64,000 bases of DNA from Acidaminococcus sp. GTDB lineage: Bacteria > Bacillota > Negativicutes > Acidaminococcales > Acidaminococcaceae. The position numbers and the translations under genes were made by a program. The notes under the pieces were generated by a model. That model searched no databases. It saw only the letters and a program-made list of their open reading frames with translations, and was not told where the DNA came from. This document shows positions 43,862-53,549 of this stretch, in pieces (the first letter of the stretch is position 1; the number at the start of each line of letters is the position of its first letter). The stretch lies in NCBI GenBank assembly GCA_019416065.1, contig DXYB01000001.1, forward strand, positions 1 through 64,000, written 5' to 3'.

Positions 43862-45499
43862 TTAGCTCCGTGCTCTGGCCGGTTCCATATTGACACGGCT
43901 GCCCCGTATGGTATTCCGGTGCATCGCCCCCAAAACTTTTTCAGCATATTCTGAAGGCACTTCCACAAAGCTGAATTTATCATAAATACTAATGCGCCCA
44001 ATACTCTTAGCAGGGATTTCCGCTTCAATAGCAATACTCTGGATAATATCCCGCACCGTTACATGGCTAGAGCGCCCGATATTGGCAAATAACCGTACCA
44101 TCCCCGGTTCTGCCCCCGTATGGCTGAGGGAATCCGGCAAGGCGCCTTCTTCTACAGGAGTTTCCAGGGCTTTGGCCCCTTCTTGCATGAATTTCAAGGC
44201 TGCTGCCGCAATATCCTGCACATCATAGTCTTTTTCCAACGTTTCCACAATGGGTAAATAATCCTGGTAGCGTTCTTGTTCCAAAATGCTCTGCATCTTG
44301 GATACGATCTGTTCCCGCTGCCGTTCCAATACGCTGGCATCCGTGGGCAAGGTTCCCCGCACAATTTTAGTCCGGATGCTGCGTTCAATAAGTTTCAGTT
44401 GGCGGAACTCACGAGGCGTGATAAAAGTCAGCGCTACGCCCGTATTACCGGCACGCCCGGTCCGTCCGATCCGATGTACATAACTTTCAGGATCCTGGGG
44501 TACGTCAAAATTCACCACATGGGTAATATTGTCGATGTCGAGCCCCCTGGCTGCCACATCCGTAGCTACTAAGATATCGGCCTGGCCGCTGCGGAATTTT
44601 TTCATCACCCGGTCCCGCTGGTTTTGTGACAAATCTCCATGCAATCCTTCGGCCTCATAGCCCCGAGTGGCAAGCGCAATAACCAATTCGTCCACACCTT
44701 TTTTAGTCCGACAGAACACGATCATTTTACAATCATCGGTGGTATCCAGAATCCGGCAAAGTCCATCCACTTTGTCCCGTGTCTCATAGTAATACTGGTC
44801 AATCGTGGGCGCCGTCACTACTTCCTTATGAATGGCCACCAGTTTCGGGGCCTTCATATACTTTTTGCTGATAGACAGGATGGGCCGAGGCATGGTAGCA
44901 GAAAATAGCATGGTCTGCCGCTGGGCCGGAACGTTTTTGATGATATTTTCCATATCATCTACAAAGCCCATATCCAACATTTCGTCCGCTTCATCCAGTA
45001 CTAAAAAGTGGACATTCTCTAAATCAATCGTCCCTCTCCGGATATGGTCCAAGAGACGACCTGGTGTACCGATGACTACCTGGATTCCCCGTTTTAAACT
45101 GCGAATTTGCCGCTCAATAGGCTGTCCGCCGTATACAGGCAGCACTCGTACACGTTTAGTACGGCCAATTTTGCTGATTTCATCTGCTACCTGGATACAC
45201 AGTTCCCGGGTAGGCGACATAACCAGCGCCTGAATGGTCCGGTCTTTTTCATCCAGATTCTGGACAATAGGAATTCCAAAAGCTGCGGTTTTCCCTGTGC
45301 CAGTCTGCGCTTGTCCGATCAGGTCACTGCCTTCCAGTGCCAAAGGGATGGACGCTTTTTGTATGGGAGAAGGTTCTTCAAACCCCATATCTTTCAGCGC
45401 TGTAATAATTTTATGATCCAAATGGAAATCTTCAAAAGTGGAAATTTCTTGCTGTTGTTCATTTTCCTGTTGTTCTTGCATTTCTTGATTTTCCGTCAT
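43862..45499 (-). CDS. DEAD-box RNA helicase, DeaD/CshA-like
   Basis: A 545-residue ATP-dependent RNA helicase. All motifs are visible: Q motif (PSPIQKASIP), AQTGTGKT, PTRELCIQ, VLDEADEML, SATM, ARGLDI and HRIGRTGRAG. A C-terminal DbpA/CsdA-type RNA-binding domain (FANIGRSSHVTVRDIIQSI) follows, as in cold-shock helicases acting in ribosome assembly and mRNA decay. It ends a few bases before hflX and follows cinA by 9 bases. Confidence 0.95.
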   Translation of the reverse strand: MTENQEMQEQQENEQQQEISTFEDFHLDHKIITALKDMGFEEPSPIQKASIPLALEGSDLIGQAQTGTGKTAAFGIPIVQNLDEKDRTIQALVMSPTRELCIQVADEISKIGRTKRVRVLPVYGGQPIERQIRSLKRGIQVVIGTPGRLLDHIRRGTIDLENVHFLVLDEADEMLDMGFVDDMENIIKNVPAQRQTMLFSATMPRPILSISKKYMKAPKLVAIHKEVVTAPTIDQYYYETRDKVDGLCRILDTTDDCKMIVFCRTKKGVDELVIALATRGYEAEGLHGDLSQNQRDRVMKKFRSGQADILVATDVAARGLDIDNITHVVNFDVPQDPESYVHRIGRTGRAGNTGVALTFITPREFRQLKLIERSIRTKIVRGTLPTDASVLERQREQIVSKMQSILEQERYQDYLPIVETLEKDYDVQDIAAAALKFMQEGAKALETPVEEGALPDSLSHTGAEPGMVRLFANIGRSSHVTVRDIIQSIAIEAEIPAKSIGRISIYDKFSFVEVPSEYAEKVLGAMHRNTIRGSRVNMEPARARS

Positions 45500-45508
45500 A
45501 CTGACTCC

Positions 45509-46768
45509 TTATAAGTTCTTTATCCGATCCATAGCTAGGGACAATGCCTGCATGGCAGCCCGGAGTTTAATCGTCGTCCGTGCTGCTTTAAAGCGGCATT
45601 CCCGAACTTTGGTACCATTTTTATCTGCCACACCTACATAGACTAGGCCCACAGGCTTATTCTGGGTGCCGCCACCGGGCCCGGCAAGACCTGTAATGCT
45701 GACGCCCAGATCCGTCCCCATACGGCTGCGAATACCCTCTGCCATTTCCTGACAAGTTTTCTCACTAACAGCCGTGTACGTATCCAACGTTTCCTGTTTC
45801 ACGCCAAGAAGTTGCTGTTTCACTGCATTGGTATAGCTCACCACGGATCCCACCAGATACTCCGAGCTTCCAGGAATATCCGTAACCATACTGGAAGCAA
45901 GACCTCCCGTACAGGATTCCGCAAAGGCAATGGTCAGGCGTTTTTCTTTTAGTCGTTTGCCCAGAGCCTCCGGTAACGTCTCATAGTCTACGCCATAGAT
46001 ATATTCCCCTAGAATTTGGCGAATTTCCTTTTCCTTTTCCTGGTTCAGGGATTCAGCTTTTTCAAGGGTATCACTTTTGGCGGTAATGCGGATGATAATT
46101 TCTCCGTTGCGTGCATAAATGGCAATGGTAGGATTGGTTTGTGCCATCACCAGCTGATCCAGCATCTCGGCTACCTTGGATTCCGTCAATCCCCGTAGAT
46201 GCAATACCCGGGAATGAATGATTCCCTGTGCAGCAAAACTTTTCCGCAGGTACGGCATAACTTCCTGAGAAAAAACATATTTCGTCTCTGCTGGAGGTCC
46301 TGGTAGCATTACAATAAGCTTGTGTTCCTCTGTCCAAACCCCCACACCAGGTGCCGTCCCTACTTCATTATCAAAAACAATGGCGCCTTCCGGCACCATA
46401 GCCTGCTTGCGATTGTTCTCCGTCATAACCACATGGCGGGAGGCAAAATAGGCCGTTAATTTGTGCATCCATTTTTCACTGGGCACCAGGGGCAGTTGCA
46501 GCACTTGTGCCACCATTTCTTTGGTAATATCTCCTCGGGTAGGGCCCAATCCGCCAGTCGTAATTACCACATCGGCCCGCTTTAGGGCAATACGTAACAC
46601 CTCTTCCAGACGATCCCCGTTATCCCCGATGGTGGTCTGGTAGAGCACATTAAAGCCCGCATCGTTTAGGGTACGGGACAGGTACGCGAAACTGGTATTA
46701 ACAATATCTCCCAGTAATAATTCCGTTCCGGTATTAATGACTTCCACATTTACGTTCAAGTCACTCAC
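45509..46768 (-). CDS. cinA: CinA-type competence/damage protein
   Basis: A 419-residue protein with an N-terminal MoeA/MogA-like domain (INTGTELLLGDIVNTSFAYLS, GGLGPTRGD, LPGPPAE) and a C-terminal NMN amidohydrolase domain (FAESCTGGLASSMVTDIPGSS, GLAGPGGG). The family acts on ADP-ribose and nicotinamide mononucleotide in pyridine nucleotide recycling. The ATG overlaps the rimO stop (ATGA). recA, often the next gene, is not here. Confidence 0.96.
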   Translation of the reverse strand: MSDLNVNVEVINTGTELLLGDIVNTSFAYLSRTLNDAGFNVLYQTTIGDNGDRLEEVLRIALKRADVVITTGGLGPTRGDITKEMVAQVLQLPLVPSEKWMHKLTAYFASRHVVMTENNRKQAMVPEGAIVFDNEVGTAPGVGVWTEEHKLIVMLPGPPAETKYVFSQEVMPYLRKSFAAQGIIHSRVLHLRGLTESKVAEMLDQLVMAQTNPTIAIYARNGEIIIRITAKSDTLEKAESLNQEKEKEIRQILGEYIYGVDYETLPEALGKRLKEKRLTIAFAESCTGGLASSMVTDIPGSSEYLVGSVVSYTNAVKQQLLGVKQETLDTYTAVSEKTCQEMAEGIRSRMGTDLGVSITGLAGPGGGTQNKPVGLVYVGVADKNGTKVRECRFKAARTTIKLRAAMQALSLAMDRIKNL

Positions 46769-48093
46769 TCCTTTACGATCTGGCCCACGGCATCATAGGT
46801 AAATCCCTGGTGAATCTCCACCGTAACAAATTCACCCTGTTTGTGAGGGGGAGCGCCTTCTACATATATACATCCATCAATCTCTGGCGCTTCAGCGTAG
46901 GAGCGGCCTAACGCAACGGTGGGATCTTCTTCGTCCCAACCATCCAACAGGACTCTTAACTTTTTCCCCTCTCGCTTATGTTGGAGAGATTCAGAAATCC
47001 CTGCCTGAAGCCCAACCAGAGCATTATAGCGTTCCTGTTTTACGGCATCCGGGATTTGCTGCGGCATACGAGCGGCTTCCGTGCCTTCTTCTTTGGAATA
47101 GGTAAAAACCCCTGCCACCTGGAATTGCTCTTTTTCCACAAAGTCCAAAAGCTCCTGGAATTGTTCCTCCGTTTCTCCAGGGAACCCTACAATAAATGTA
47201 GTACGGATACAGATATCTGGCATTTTTGCCCGTAATTTGGCAATTAGCGTCTCCACCTGTTCCCGGGTATCGTGCCGGTGCATATTTTTTAGCAGGCTGT
47301 TGCTGGCATGCTGCAAAGGCAAATCCACATAATGGCACACCTTTTCACAGCTGGCTATGGTGTCTATCAATTCATCCGTAAAAGAATCCGGATAGCAATA
47401 CAACACCCGGATCCACTGCAATTGGGGAATCTTGTTCAGGTCTCGTAATAATTCGGCCAAACGCAGCCTATGGTACAGATCAATGCCATATTGAGTCGTA
47501 TCCTGGGCAACCAGAATTAATTCCCTTACTCCTTGTTCTACCAGACAGCGGGCTTCCTCCAAAATTTCCTCATACGGCCGGCTGCGATACGGCCCTCGAA
47601 TCATAGGAATGGCACAATAGGAGCAGTGATTATTGCACCCTTCTGCAATTTTAAGGTAACTGCTATAGCGAGGGGTTGCCAACATCCGCTTCGTCTTTTG
47701 GGTATAGGCGCGGGGCGGCTTCACTAATGTAAACCGCTCTCCCTTACAGACCCGTTCAATCACCGTGCCGATCTCGTCATAGCATTCTGTTCCTACAATG
47801 GCATCCACTTCCGGTAGCTCCGCAAAAAGTTCTTTGGCATACCGTTGTCCCAGGCAGCCTGTAACAATCAATTTCCGTCTTTGATCTTCTTTTTTATACT
47901 CCGCCATTTGAAGAATGGTCTGGATAGATTCTTCTTTGGCGCTTTCAATAAAACCACAGGTGTTGACGATAATCACATCTGCATGGGTCGTGTCATTGGA
48001 TACGTTCCAATGACGATCCCGGATGAGGCCCATCATCACTTCTGAATCCACCAGATTCTTGGGACACCCCAGGCTTACAACTCCTATTTCCAA
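46765..48093 (-). CDS. rimO: Ribosomal protein S12 methylthiotransferase
   Basis: Radical SAM methylthiotransferase of 442 residues acting on the S12 loop Asp. The N-terminal UPF0004 domain has GVVSLGCPKNLVDSE and NTCGFI; the radical motif is CNNHCSYCAIP; a TRAM domain ends the protein. The start is a TTG at 48093 with GGGGAGAGGAG 6 bases upstream, giving MEIGVVSLGCPKN, the usual family N-terminus. An in-frame ATG at 48150 lies inside rodZ. Confidence 0.95.
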   Translation of the reverse strand: MEIGVVSLGCPKNLVDSEVMMGLIRDRHWNVSNDTTHADVIIVNTCGFIESAKEESIQTILQMAEYKKEDQRRKLIVTGCLGQRYAKELFAELPEVDAIVGTECYDEIGTVIERVCKGERFTLVKPPRAYTQKTKRMLATPRYSSYLKIAEGCNNHCSYCAIPMIRGPYRSRPYEEILEEARCLVEQGVRELILVAQDTTQYGIDLYHRLRLAELLRDLNKIPQLQWIRVLYCYPDSFTDELIDTIASCEKVCHYVDLPLQHASNSLLKNMHRHDTREQVETLIAKLRAKMPDICIRTTFIVGFPGETEEQFQELLDFVEKEQFQVAGVFTYSKEEGTEAARMPQQIPDAVKQERYNALVGLQAGISESLQHKREGKKLRVLLDGWDEEDPTVALGRSYAEAPEIDGCIYVEGAPPHKQGEFVTVEIHQGFTYDAVGQIVKE

Positions 48094-48139
48094 TCTAAAC
48101 TCCTCTCCCCTAGCATTTCTAGCAGCTGGTTTATTCTGG

Positions 48140-49309
48140 TTACTGGGCATAAAAAGTTTTTGTTACTACGCCCCACTCTTTTTCACCATAGGGTCTTTCT
48201 TCACCGTCAACTTTTAGCACCACGTCCCGGATGGATCCCAGGTTCACCGTGATCTTGTCATCGCCTTTATAAGTCCGGGTAGATCCTGCTGGAATAATGG
48301 CAGCTTCTACATTTTTACCGTCAATTGTGGTCTGGGTCCATACCGGCTTCTTGTAACTAATTTCTACCGTAACCCGGCTGCCAAGGCCCAATGTCTTCGT
48401 AGTTGGTTTCTCTTGTTTTTCTTCCTTTTTTTCTTCTTTCTGGGCTTCCTGTTTTTTCTCATCTGGAGTTTCCTTCTTCTCGGAAGAATGGTCACTCTTT
48501 ACATCCGTAATGGTGTTGGTGGCTTTCACCTCTTCTGTATTTTTACCGCCAAAGACAAAATATGCCATTACCCCGGTAAAAATTGCCAGGCAGACAAAAA
48601 ATACTCCTGCAAAAACTTTAAAACTGAAGGCAGGCTGTCCATACCCTTTTTGCTCATCTGCTCCGCCGGCAGGAGGTGCCGGCGGAGGAGTTTCCTCACC
48701 ATCCACAGGAACCATTTCATATAGATTATTATCTATAAAACTCTTGACCCGATCCATCCAGCTTTTAATTTTCACTTCTTTTTTTAGGGAATCGGTGGGA
48801 AGTTCTTTTTTATCCACTTCTGGCGTCTTATTTTGATCCGCTGATTTTTCTTTTTCCCCTTGTTCTTCTGGAGAGATTTGAGGCGCTGCAACAGGAGGCT
48901 CCTTTTTCAGGGCGCTTGGCATAACCCGGGTAGCTTCCAGCTCTTTGTTTTCTTCTTTATGGGGTGGTGGCAATTTTGTTTCGGTTACTTTTTTCTCCGT
49001 TTTAACAAGATTATTTTTAGCTTGAAGCTGTTCTTTCAGTTTGGGCATTGTTCTTGTTTCCAGCATTTTACCCGGCTCACTACCCGTACGATACGCTTCT
49101 ACCAGGCCGTTTCCATCCAGCCCCAGATAGTTCCCATAATTGCGGAGGAACCCGCGGATAAAAACATCCCCAGGAATCTTGGAAAAATCCCCGCTTTCCA
49201 AATCAGCTAAATAATGTTCCTTAATTCCAGTTTGTTTGGCTACCTCTTCCAGGCTCAGTTTCTTTTTCTCTCTATGCGTGCGTAAATAGGCACCTATTTT
49301 ATTTTCCAT
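48140..49309 (-). CDS. rodZ: RodZ-like HTH membrane protein
   Basis: A 389-residue cell-shape protein. A cytoplasmic Xre-type helix-turn-helix (LSLEEVAKQTGIKEHYLADLE) covers residues 10-85; a charged, low-complexity linker follows; one membrane helix (FSKFAGVFFVCLAIF-type) near 235; and a C-terminal DUF4115 periplasmic beta domain of about 80 residues. Relatives link MreB to the membrane. Lys/Glu-rich segments flank the helix. Confidence 0.9.
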   Translation of the reverse strand: MENKIGAYLRTHREKKKLSLEEVAKQTGIKEHYLADLESGDFSKIPGDVFIRGFLRNYGNYLGLDGNGLVEAYRTGSEPGKMLETRTMPKLKEQLQAKNNLVKTEKKVTETKLPPPHKEENKELEATRVMPSALKKEPPVAAPQISPEEQGEKEKSADQNKTPEVDKKELPTDSLKKEVKIKSWMDRVKSFIDNNLYEMVPVDGEETPPPAPPAGGADEQKGYGQPAFSFKVFAGVFFVCLAIFTGVMAYFVFGGKNTEEVKATNTITDVKSDHSSEKKETPDEKKQEAQKEEKKEEKQEKPTTKTLGLGSRVTVEISYKKPVWTQTTIDGKNVEAAIIPAGSTRTYKGDDKITVNLGSIRDVVLKVDGEERPYGEKEWGVVTKTFYAQ

Positions 49310-49331
49310 AATCCGTCCCTTTCCTGGGTTC

Positions 49332-51644
49332 TTATTCCAGCGTGTCCTGTTTCAATCCCTTTGTCAGGAAACGTTCCCGTATCGCTGCAGGACTCATAAT
49401 GAGCGGCCGGGGTTTACTGCCATCTGCCGGCCCCACAATTCCTTTTGTTTCCAGTGTATCCACCAGCCTTGCCGCACGGGTATACCCAATCCGGAATTTT
49501 CGCTGCAGCATACTGCTGGATGCCTGGTGAGTATCCATGACCAGTTCCAATACATCAGGAAAGCGTTCATCCTCTTCCTCCGCATGGTTTAGATCTGGTT
49601 CTTTTTCACCTTTTAATTCCTGTGTGGTCACTTCTTCCTCAAAATTCGTGGGAATGGACTGCTCTTTGATGAAGTCTACAATCCGGTTAATTTCCGAATC
49701 CGCAATAAAGGCTCCTTGGACACGCAAGGGTTTATTGGTTCCCGTAGGGAAAAACAGCATATCGCCCCGCCCTAAGAGTTTTTCGGCACCGCCCGTATCC
49801 AAAATCGTACGGCTGTCGATCTGGCTGGATACAGCAAACGCAATCCGGCTGGGAATATTTGCTTTAATGGTACCCGTCAATACGTCAACGCTGGGACGCT
49901 GGGTAGCAAGGATCAAGTGAATACCGGCTGCACGCGCTTTTTGCGCCAAACGCAGGATGGCATCTTCTACATCCACGGCTGCCACCATCATCAAATCAGA
50001 CAATTCGTCGATGATGATCACAATAAAGGGCAGTTTTTCCCCGGGTTTTTGCAGTGCATTGTAATCTTCCATTTTGCGCACCTGGGTCTTGGCAAACAGG
50101 CTATAGCGCCGTTCCATCTCCACCACAGCCCAGTGCAGCGCAGAGGCAGCCTGTTTAGGCCCTGTAACTACCGGCGTCAGAAGATGGGGAATCCCGTTAT
50201 AATTGGTCAGTTCCACTACTTTCGGATCCACCAGAATAAGCTTTACCTCATCCGGTGCCACGCGATACAGCAAACTGGCAATGATGGTATTAATGCAGAC
50301 GCTTTTTCCGCTGCCCGTACTGCCGGCAATGAGTAGGTGGGGCATTTTCGCCAAATCTGCCACCACCACGTTCCCAGAAATATCTTTGCCCAGTCCAATG
50401 GACAATTTGCCTTTCGCATGATGTACCTCTGAACAATCCACAATAGAACGAAAAGAAACGGCCTGTGAAGTTTTGGATGGTACTTCAATTCCTATGGCTG
50501 CCTTGCCTGGAATAGGCTCAATACGAACACTGGGTACAGCCAGTTTCAAGGCAATATCATCTACCAGATTCTGGATCTTGTTTACCTTCACACCCGGTGC
50601 TGGTTCCAATTCATACCGCGTTACGGAAGGCCCTTTAGTCACATTGACCAGATTGGCACTAACGCCAAAATCATGGAGGGTTTTTTCAATAATATGTCCC
50701 TGACTATTGATCTCGGCCTGGAAGTTTTTCGTATCCACGGGCTTATCCGGATTCAGTAGATCTAAGGGCGGAAATGTATAGGGTACCACTTCTCCTGTTT
50801 CTGCATTTTCTAGTCGGGTGGTCGGTACCGTACCTTCTTTTGCTTCCACATGTTTTTCCTGTGAGGCCGGTTCCATATTCGTTATAGTAAACTGTTGAGG
50901 TGGTCTCGTTTCTTCTTCAATCTTTTCCTTTTGGAACTTTAGGGTAGGTGCCACTTCCGGATTGGCCTTTTCTCCTGCCGTCTTAGCCTTGATACGCTCC
51001 AGCAAGGTAGGCTTTTTCTTCTGCTCTTTATCTTCTTCCTGATTATAAAAAGCATGAGAACGGTCCTTTTTTTGTTCCCGATAACTGGACCACTGCTGTG
51101 CCATTGTTTCGGCGCCTTCCTTCATGCTATCCGTAGCACTTTGCAGTGGCTTTCGAAGACTGACCACACCACTACCCACAGCACAACCAAGCGCCAGAGC
51201 AGAAAGGGCAATGCCTGCGCCAATACGCCCCAGAATCTTGGTAAAAACAAACACGATGGCGCCTCCCAGGAGGCCACCACCGGGCATCAAGTATTCTGGG
51301 AGCAATTCCGCTCCCTGGGGCGTGCGATATTCATGCCATAAAGAAAGTACGGATACCAAAAACAAAAGCAGCATAAAAAAGCGCCTGGAAAAACGCAGGT
51401 GCTCATGATTTAGAATGTAGCCCAATCCCAACACCAGAATGTAAAGAGGAAAAAGAAAACCTCCAACGCCCATGGCATAATTCAGGACTTTTTTCACAAA
51501 AGCCCCGGCGCTGCCCATGGGGAGCCCCCACAAACAGCAAAAGGTAAAGGCAGAAAAAGCAGTCAACAGTATGCCCAGTACTTCCCTGTTGAAGGTGAAG
51601 TCTATCTTTTTAGTTGTCCTGTGTTTCATCGGCTGCTTTTCCAC
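49332..51644 (-). CDS. ftsK: DNA translocase FtsK/SpoIIIE
   Basis: A 770-residue septal DNA pump. Four membrane helices in the first 170 residues, a charged linker, then the alpha-beta motor with Walker A AGSTGSGKSVCINTI, Walker B FIVIIIDELSDLMM and ATQRPSVDVLTG, and a C-terminal winged-helix gamma domain (SSSMLQRKFRIGYTRAARLVD). The start codon is GTG at 51644 with AAGGGA upstream; an in-frame ATG follows at 51629. It segregates chromosomes during division. Confidence 0.95.
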   Translation of the reverse strand: MEKQPMKHRTTKKIDFTFNREVLGILLTAFSAFTFCCLWGLPMGSAGAFVKKVLNYAMGVGGFLFPLYILVLGLGYILNHEHLRFSRRFFMLLLFLVSVLSLWHEYRTPQGAELLPEYLMPGGGLLGGAIVFVFTKILGRIGAGIALSALALGCAVGSGVVSLRKPLQSATDSMKEGAETMAQQWSSYREQKKDRSHAFYNQEEDKEQKKKPTLLERIKAKTAGEKANPEVAPTLKFQKEKIEEETRPPQQFTITNMEPASQEKHVEAKEGTVPTTRLENAETGEVVPYTFPPLDLLNPDKPVDTKNFQAEINSQGHIIEKTLHDFGVSANLVNVTKGPSVTRYELEPAPGVKVNKIQNLVDDIALKLAVPSVRIEPIPGKAAIGIEVPSKTSQAVSFRSIVDCSEVHHAKGKLSIGLGKDISGNVVVADLAKMPHLLIAGSTGSGKSVCINTIIASLLYRVAPDEVKLILVDPKVVELTNYNGIPHLLTPVVTGPKQAASALHWAVVEMERRYSLFAKTQVRKMEDYNALQKPGEKLPFIVIIIDELSDLMMVAAVDVEDAILRLAQKARAAGIHLILATQRPSVDVLTGTIKANIPSRIAFAVSSQIDSRTILDTGGAEKLLGRGDMLFFPTGTNKPLRVQGAFIADSEINRIVDFIKEQSIPTNFEEEVTTQELKGEKEPDLNHAEEEDERFPDVLELVMDTHQASSSMLQRKFRIGYTRAARLVDTLETKGIVGPADGSKPRPLIMSPAAIRERFLTKGLKQDTLE

Positions 51645-51693
51645 GCTGTTCCCTTCTTTATAAATTCATATGGTCTAGTTCTACAAGGTTTTG

Positions 51694-53364
51694 TTAAATT
51701 TCCATAATCAGTGGCAGGATCATCGGACGCCGTCTGGTCTTTTCAAACAGGTACCGGCTCAGGCTATCCCGTACCGCTGTTTTAATGGCGGACCACTCAG
51801 TAATATTGTTCTCGTGGCATTTGTCCAGCGTAGACAGTACCCGATCCCGTGCCCCTTCCATTAATTCTTCCGACTCCCGCACATACACAAACCCTCGGGA
51901 CACAATATCCGGGCCAGCGGCAATCCGGTAGGTCGTATGATCAATTGTGACGACGACAATCAAGATCCCATCCTGGGACAGCTGGCGTCTATCACGGAGT
52001 ACCACATTGCCCACATCACCTACGCCCAGTCCATCAATCAGCACGCGCCCAGCTGTGACTTTACCATTAATTCCGATGGAGTCCCGGGTGAGTTCCACCA
52101 CACTGCCATTTTCAGCAATAACAATATTTTCTTTGGGCATACCAAGACTCATGGCCAGTTTTTTATGTTTCACCAGATGGCGGTATTCCCCGTGCACAGG
52201 CATAAAGAACTTGGGCCGGATCAACCGATGCATCAATTTGATTTCTTCCTGGCTGGCGTGGCCAGAAACGTGAATTCCTTGTTCCCTGCCATACACTACT
52301 TCTGCGCCCTGTTTATACAGGTTGTCAATGGTACGAGAGACGCCTTTTTCGTTGCCGGGAATCGGAGTAGCAGAAATAATCACCGTATCTCCCGGTAAAA
52401 TGGAAACTTTCCGATGGTCACTATTACTGATCCGGGTCAAAGCGCTCATGGGTTCCCCCTGGCTTCCCGTAGTAATGATGGCAATTTGTCGAGGCGCATA
52501 GTTACGGCACTCGTCAATATCAATTAAAACGCCATTCGGAACCTTCAGATAGCCCATTTCCATGGAAATGTTCACCACGTTCACCATGCTCCGGCCAATA
52601 ATTGCCACTTTCCGCCGTGTCATCACGGCAGCATCAATAACCTGCTGAATCCGGTGCACATTAGAAGAAAACGTAGCCACAATGACCCGGTTTTTAGCCA
52701 TACTGAATTGATCGTCCAGGGTCTTACCTACGCTTTTTTCGCTGGGAGTATACCCGGGCCGTTCAATATTAGTGCTGTCACTCATAAGTAGCAGCACACC
52801 CTTATCTCCTACTTCTGCCAGTTTGGCATAATCTGCCACTTGTCCATCCACCGGAGTCTGGTCAAACTTATAGTCGCCCGTATGCACAATCACGCCCACA
52901 GGGGTATGGATAGCGAGCGCTACCGCATCGGGGATACTGTGGTTAACCCGGATAAATTCAACCCGAAAAGTTCCCGCACGGACACTGGAACCGGGTTTTA
53001 TCATCTTGCACTTGGCATCACTGACGCCATTTTCTTTCAAGCGGCCGGACAAAATACCTAGCGTTAGCGGTGTGCCATATACTGGCACATCAAAGTCTTT
53101 CATCACATAAGGCAAGGCTCCAATATGGTCCTCATGCCCGTGTGTCAGAAAGATGCCCCGGAATTTTTCCTTATTTTCCTGCAAAAATGTAGTATCCGGA
53201 ATCACCAGATCAATTCCCAGCATGTCATCATCCGGGAAAGCCAGACCAGCATCTACCAGGATCATATCATTATTGTAGACAAAGGCTGTCATATTTTTTC
53301 CAATTTCACCCAGCCCGCCTAAAGGGACAATGGTTAATTTTTTCTTTTCGCTTTTATTATTCAA
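51694..53364 (-). CDS. rnj: Ribonuclease J
   Basis: A 556-residue metallo-beta-lactamase/beta-CASP ribonuclease with 5'-3' exo- and endonuclease activity in mRNA decay. The metal motif is LTHGHEDHIGALPYV, followed by HSIPDAVA, SDSTNIERPG and the beta-CASP HVSGHAS. The start is TTG at 53364, with AAGGAGGTGCGC directly upstream; a longer reading from 53418 adds 18 unrelated residues. Only one RNase J gene is in the window. Confidence 0.95.
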   Translation of the reverse strand: MNNKSEKKKLTIVPLGGLGEIGKNMTAFVYNNDMILVDAGLAFPDDDMLGIDLVIPDTTFLQENKEKFRGIFLTHGHEDHIGALPYVMKDFDVPVYGTPLTLGILSGRLKENGVSDAKCKMIKPGSSVRAGTFRVEFIRVNHSIPDAVALAIHTPVGVIVHTGDYKFDQTPVDGQVADYAKLAEVGDKGVLLLMSDSTNIERPGYTPSEKSVGKTLDDQFSMAKNRVIVATFSSNVHRIQQVIDAAVMTRRKVAIIGRSMVNVVNISMEMGYLKVPNGVLIDIDECRNYAPRQIAIITTGSQGEPMSALTRISNSDHRKVSILPGDTVIISATPIPGNEKGVSRTIDNLYKQGAEVVYGREQGIHVSGHASQEEIKLMHRLIRPKFFMPVHGEYRHLVKHKKLAMSLGMPKENIVIAENGSVVELTRDSIGINGKVTAGRVLIDGLGVGDVGNVVLRDRRQLSQDGILIVVVTIDHTTYRIAAGPDIVSRGFVYVRESEELMEGARDRVLSTLDKCHENNITEWSAIKTAVRDSLSRYLFEKTRRRPMILPLIMEI

Positions 53365-53456
53365 AGCGCACCTCCTTAAATTTTTACATATAGAAAGACA
53401 GGAGTATTTTGCGACCATACTCCGCTTACGAAACCGCAGTTTTCAATTCCCGCAAT

Positions 53457-53491
53457 GAAAAAGCCCGAACATTTTATCTTCGGGACTTTTC
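53457..53491 (-). terminator. Terminator of the TAXI gene
   Basis: AGTCCCGAA / TTCGGGCT with one bulge around GATAAAATG, then TTTTTC on the minus strand. A second small stem, GGAGTAT / ATACTCC, lies at 53401-53423, in the leader of rnj. Confidence 0.75.
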
Positions 53492-53549
53492 CATTCAAAG
53501 TCTCATGAATGATATTATACAGATTCCTACCCTGTTTTGCAAACTGAGT

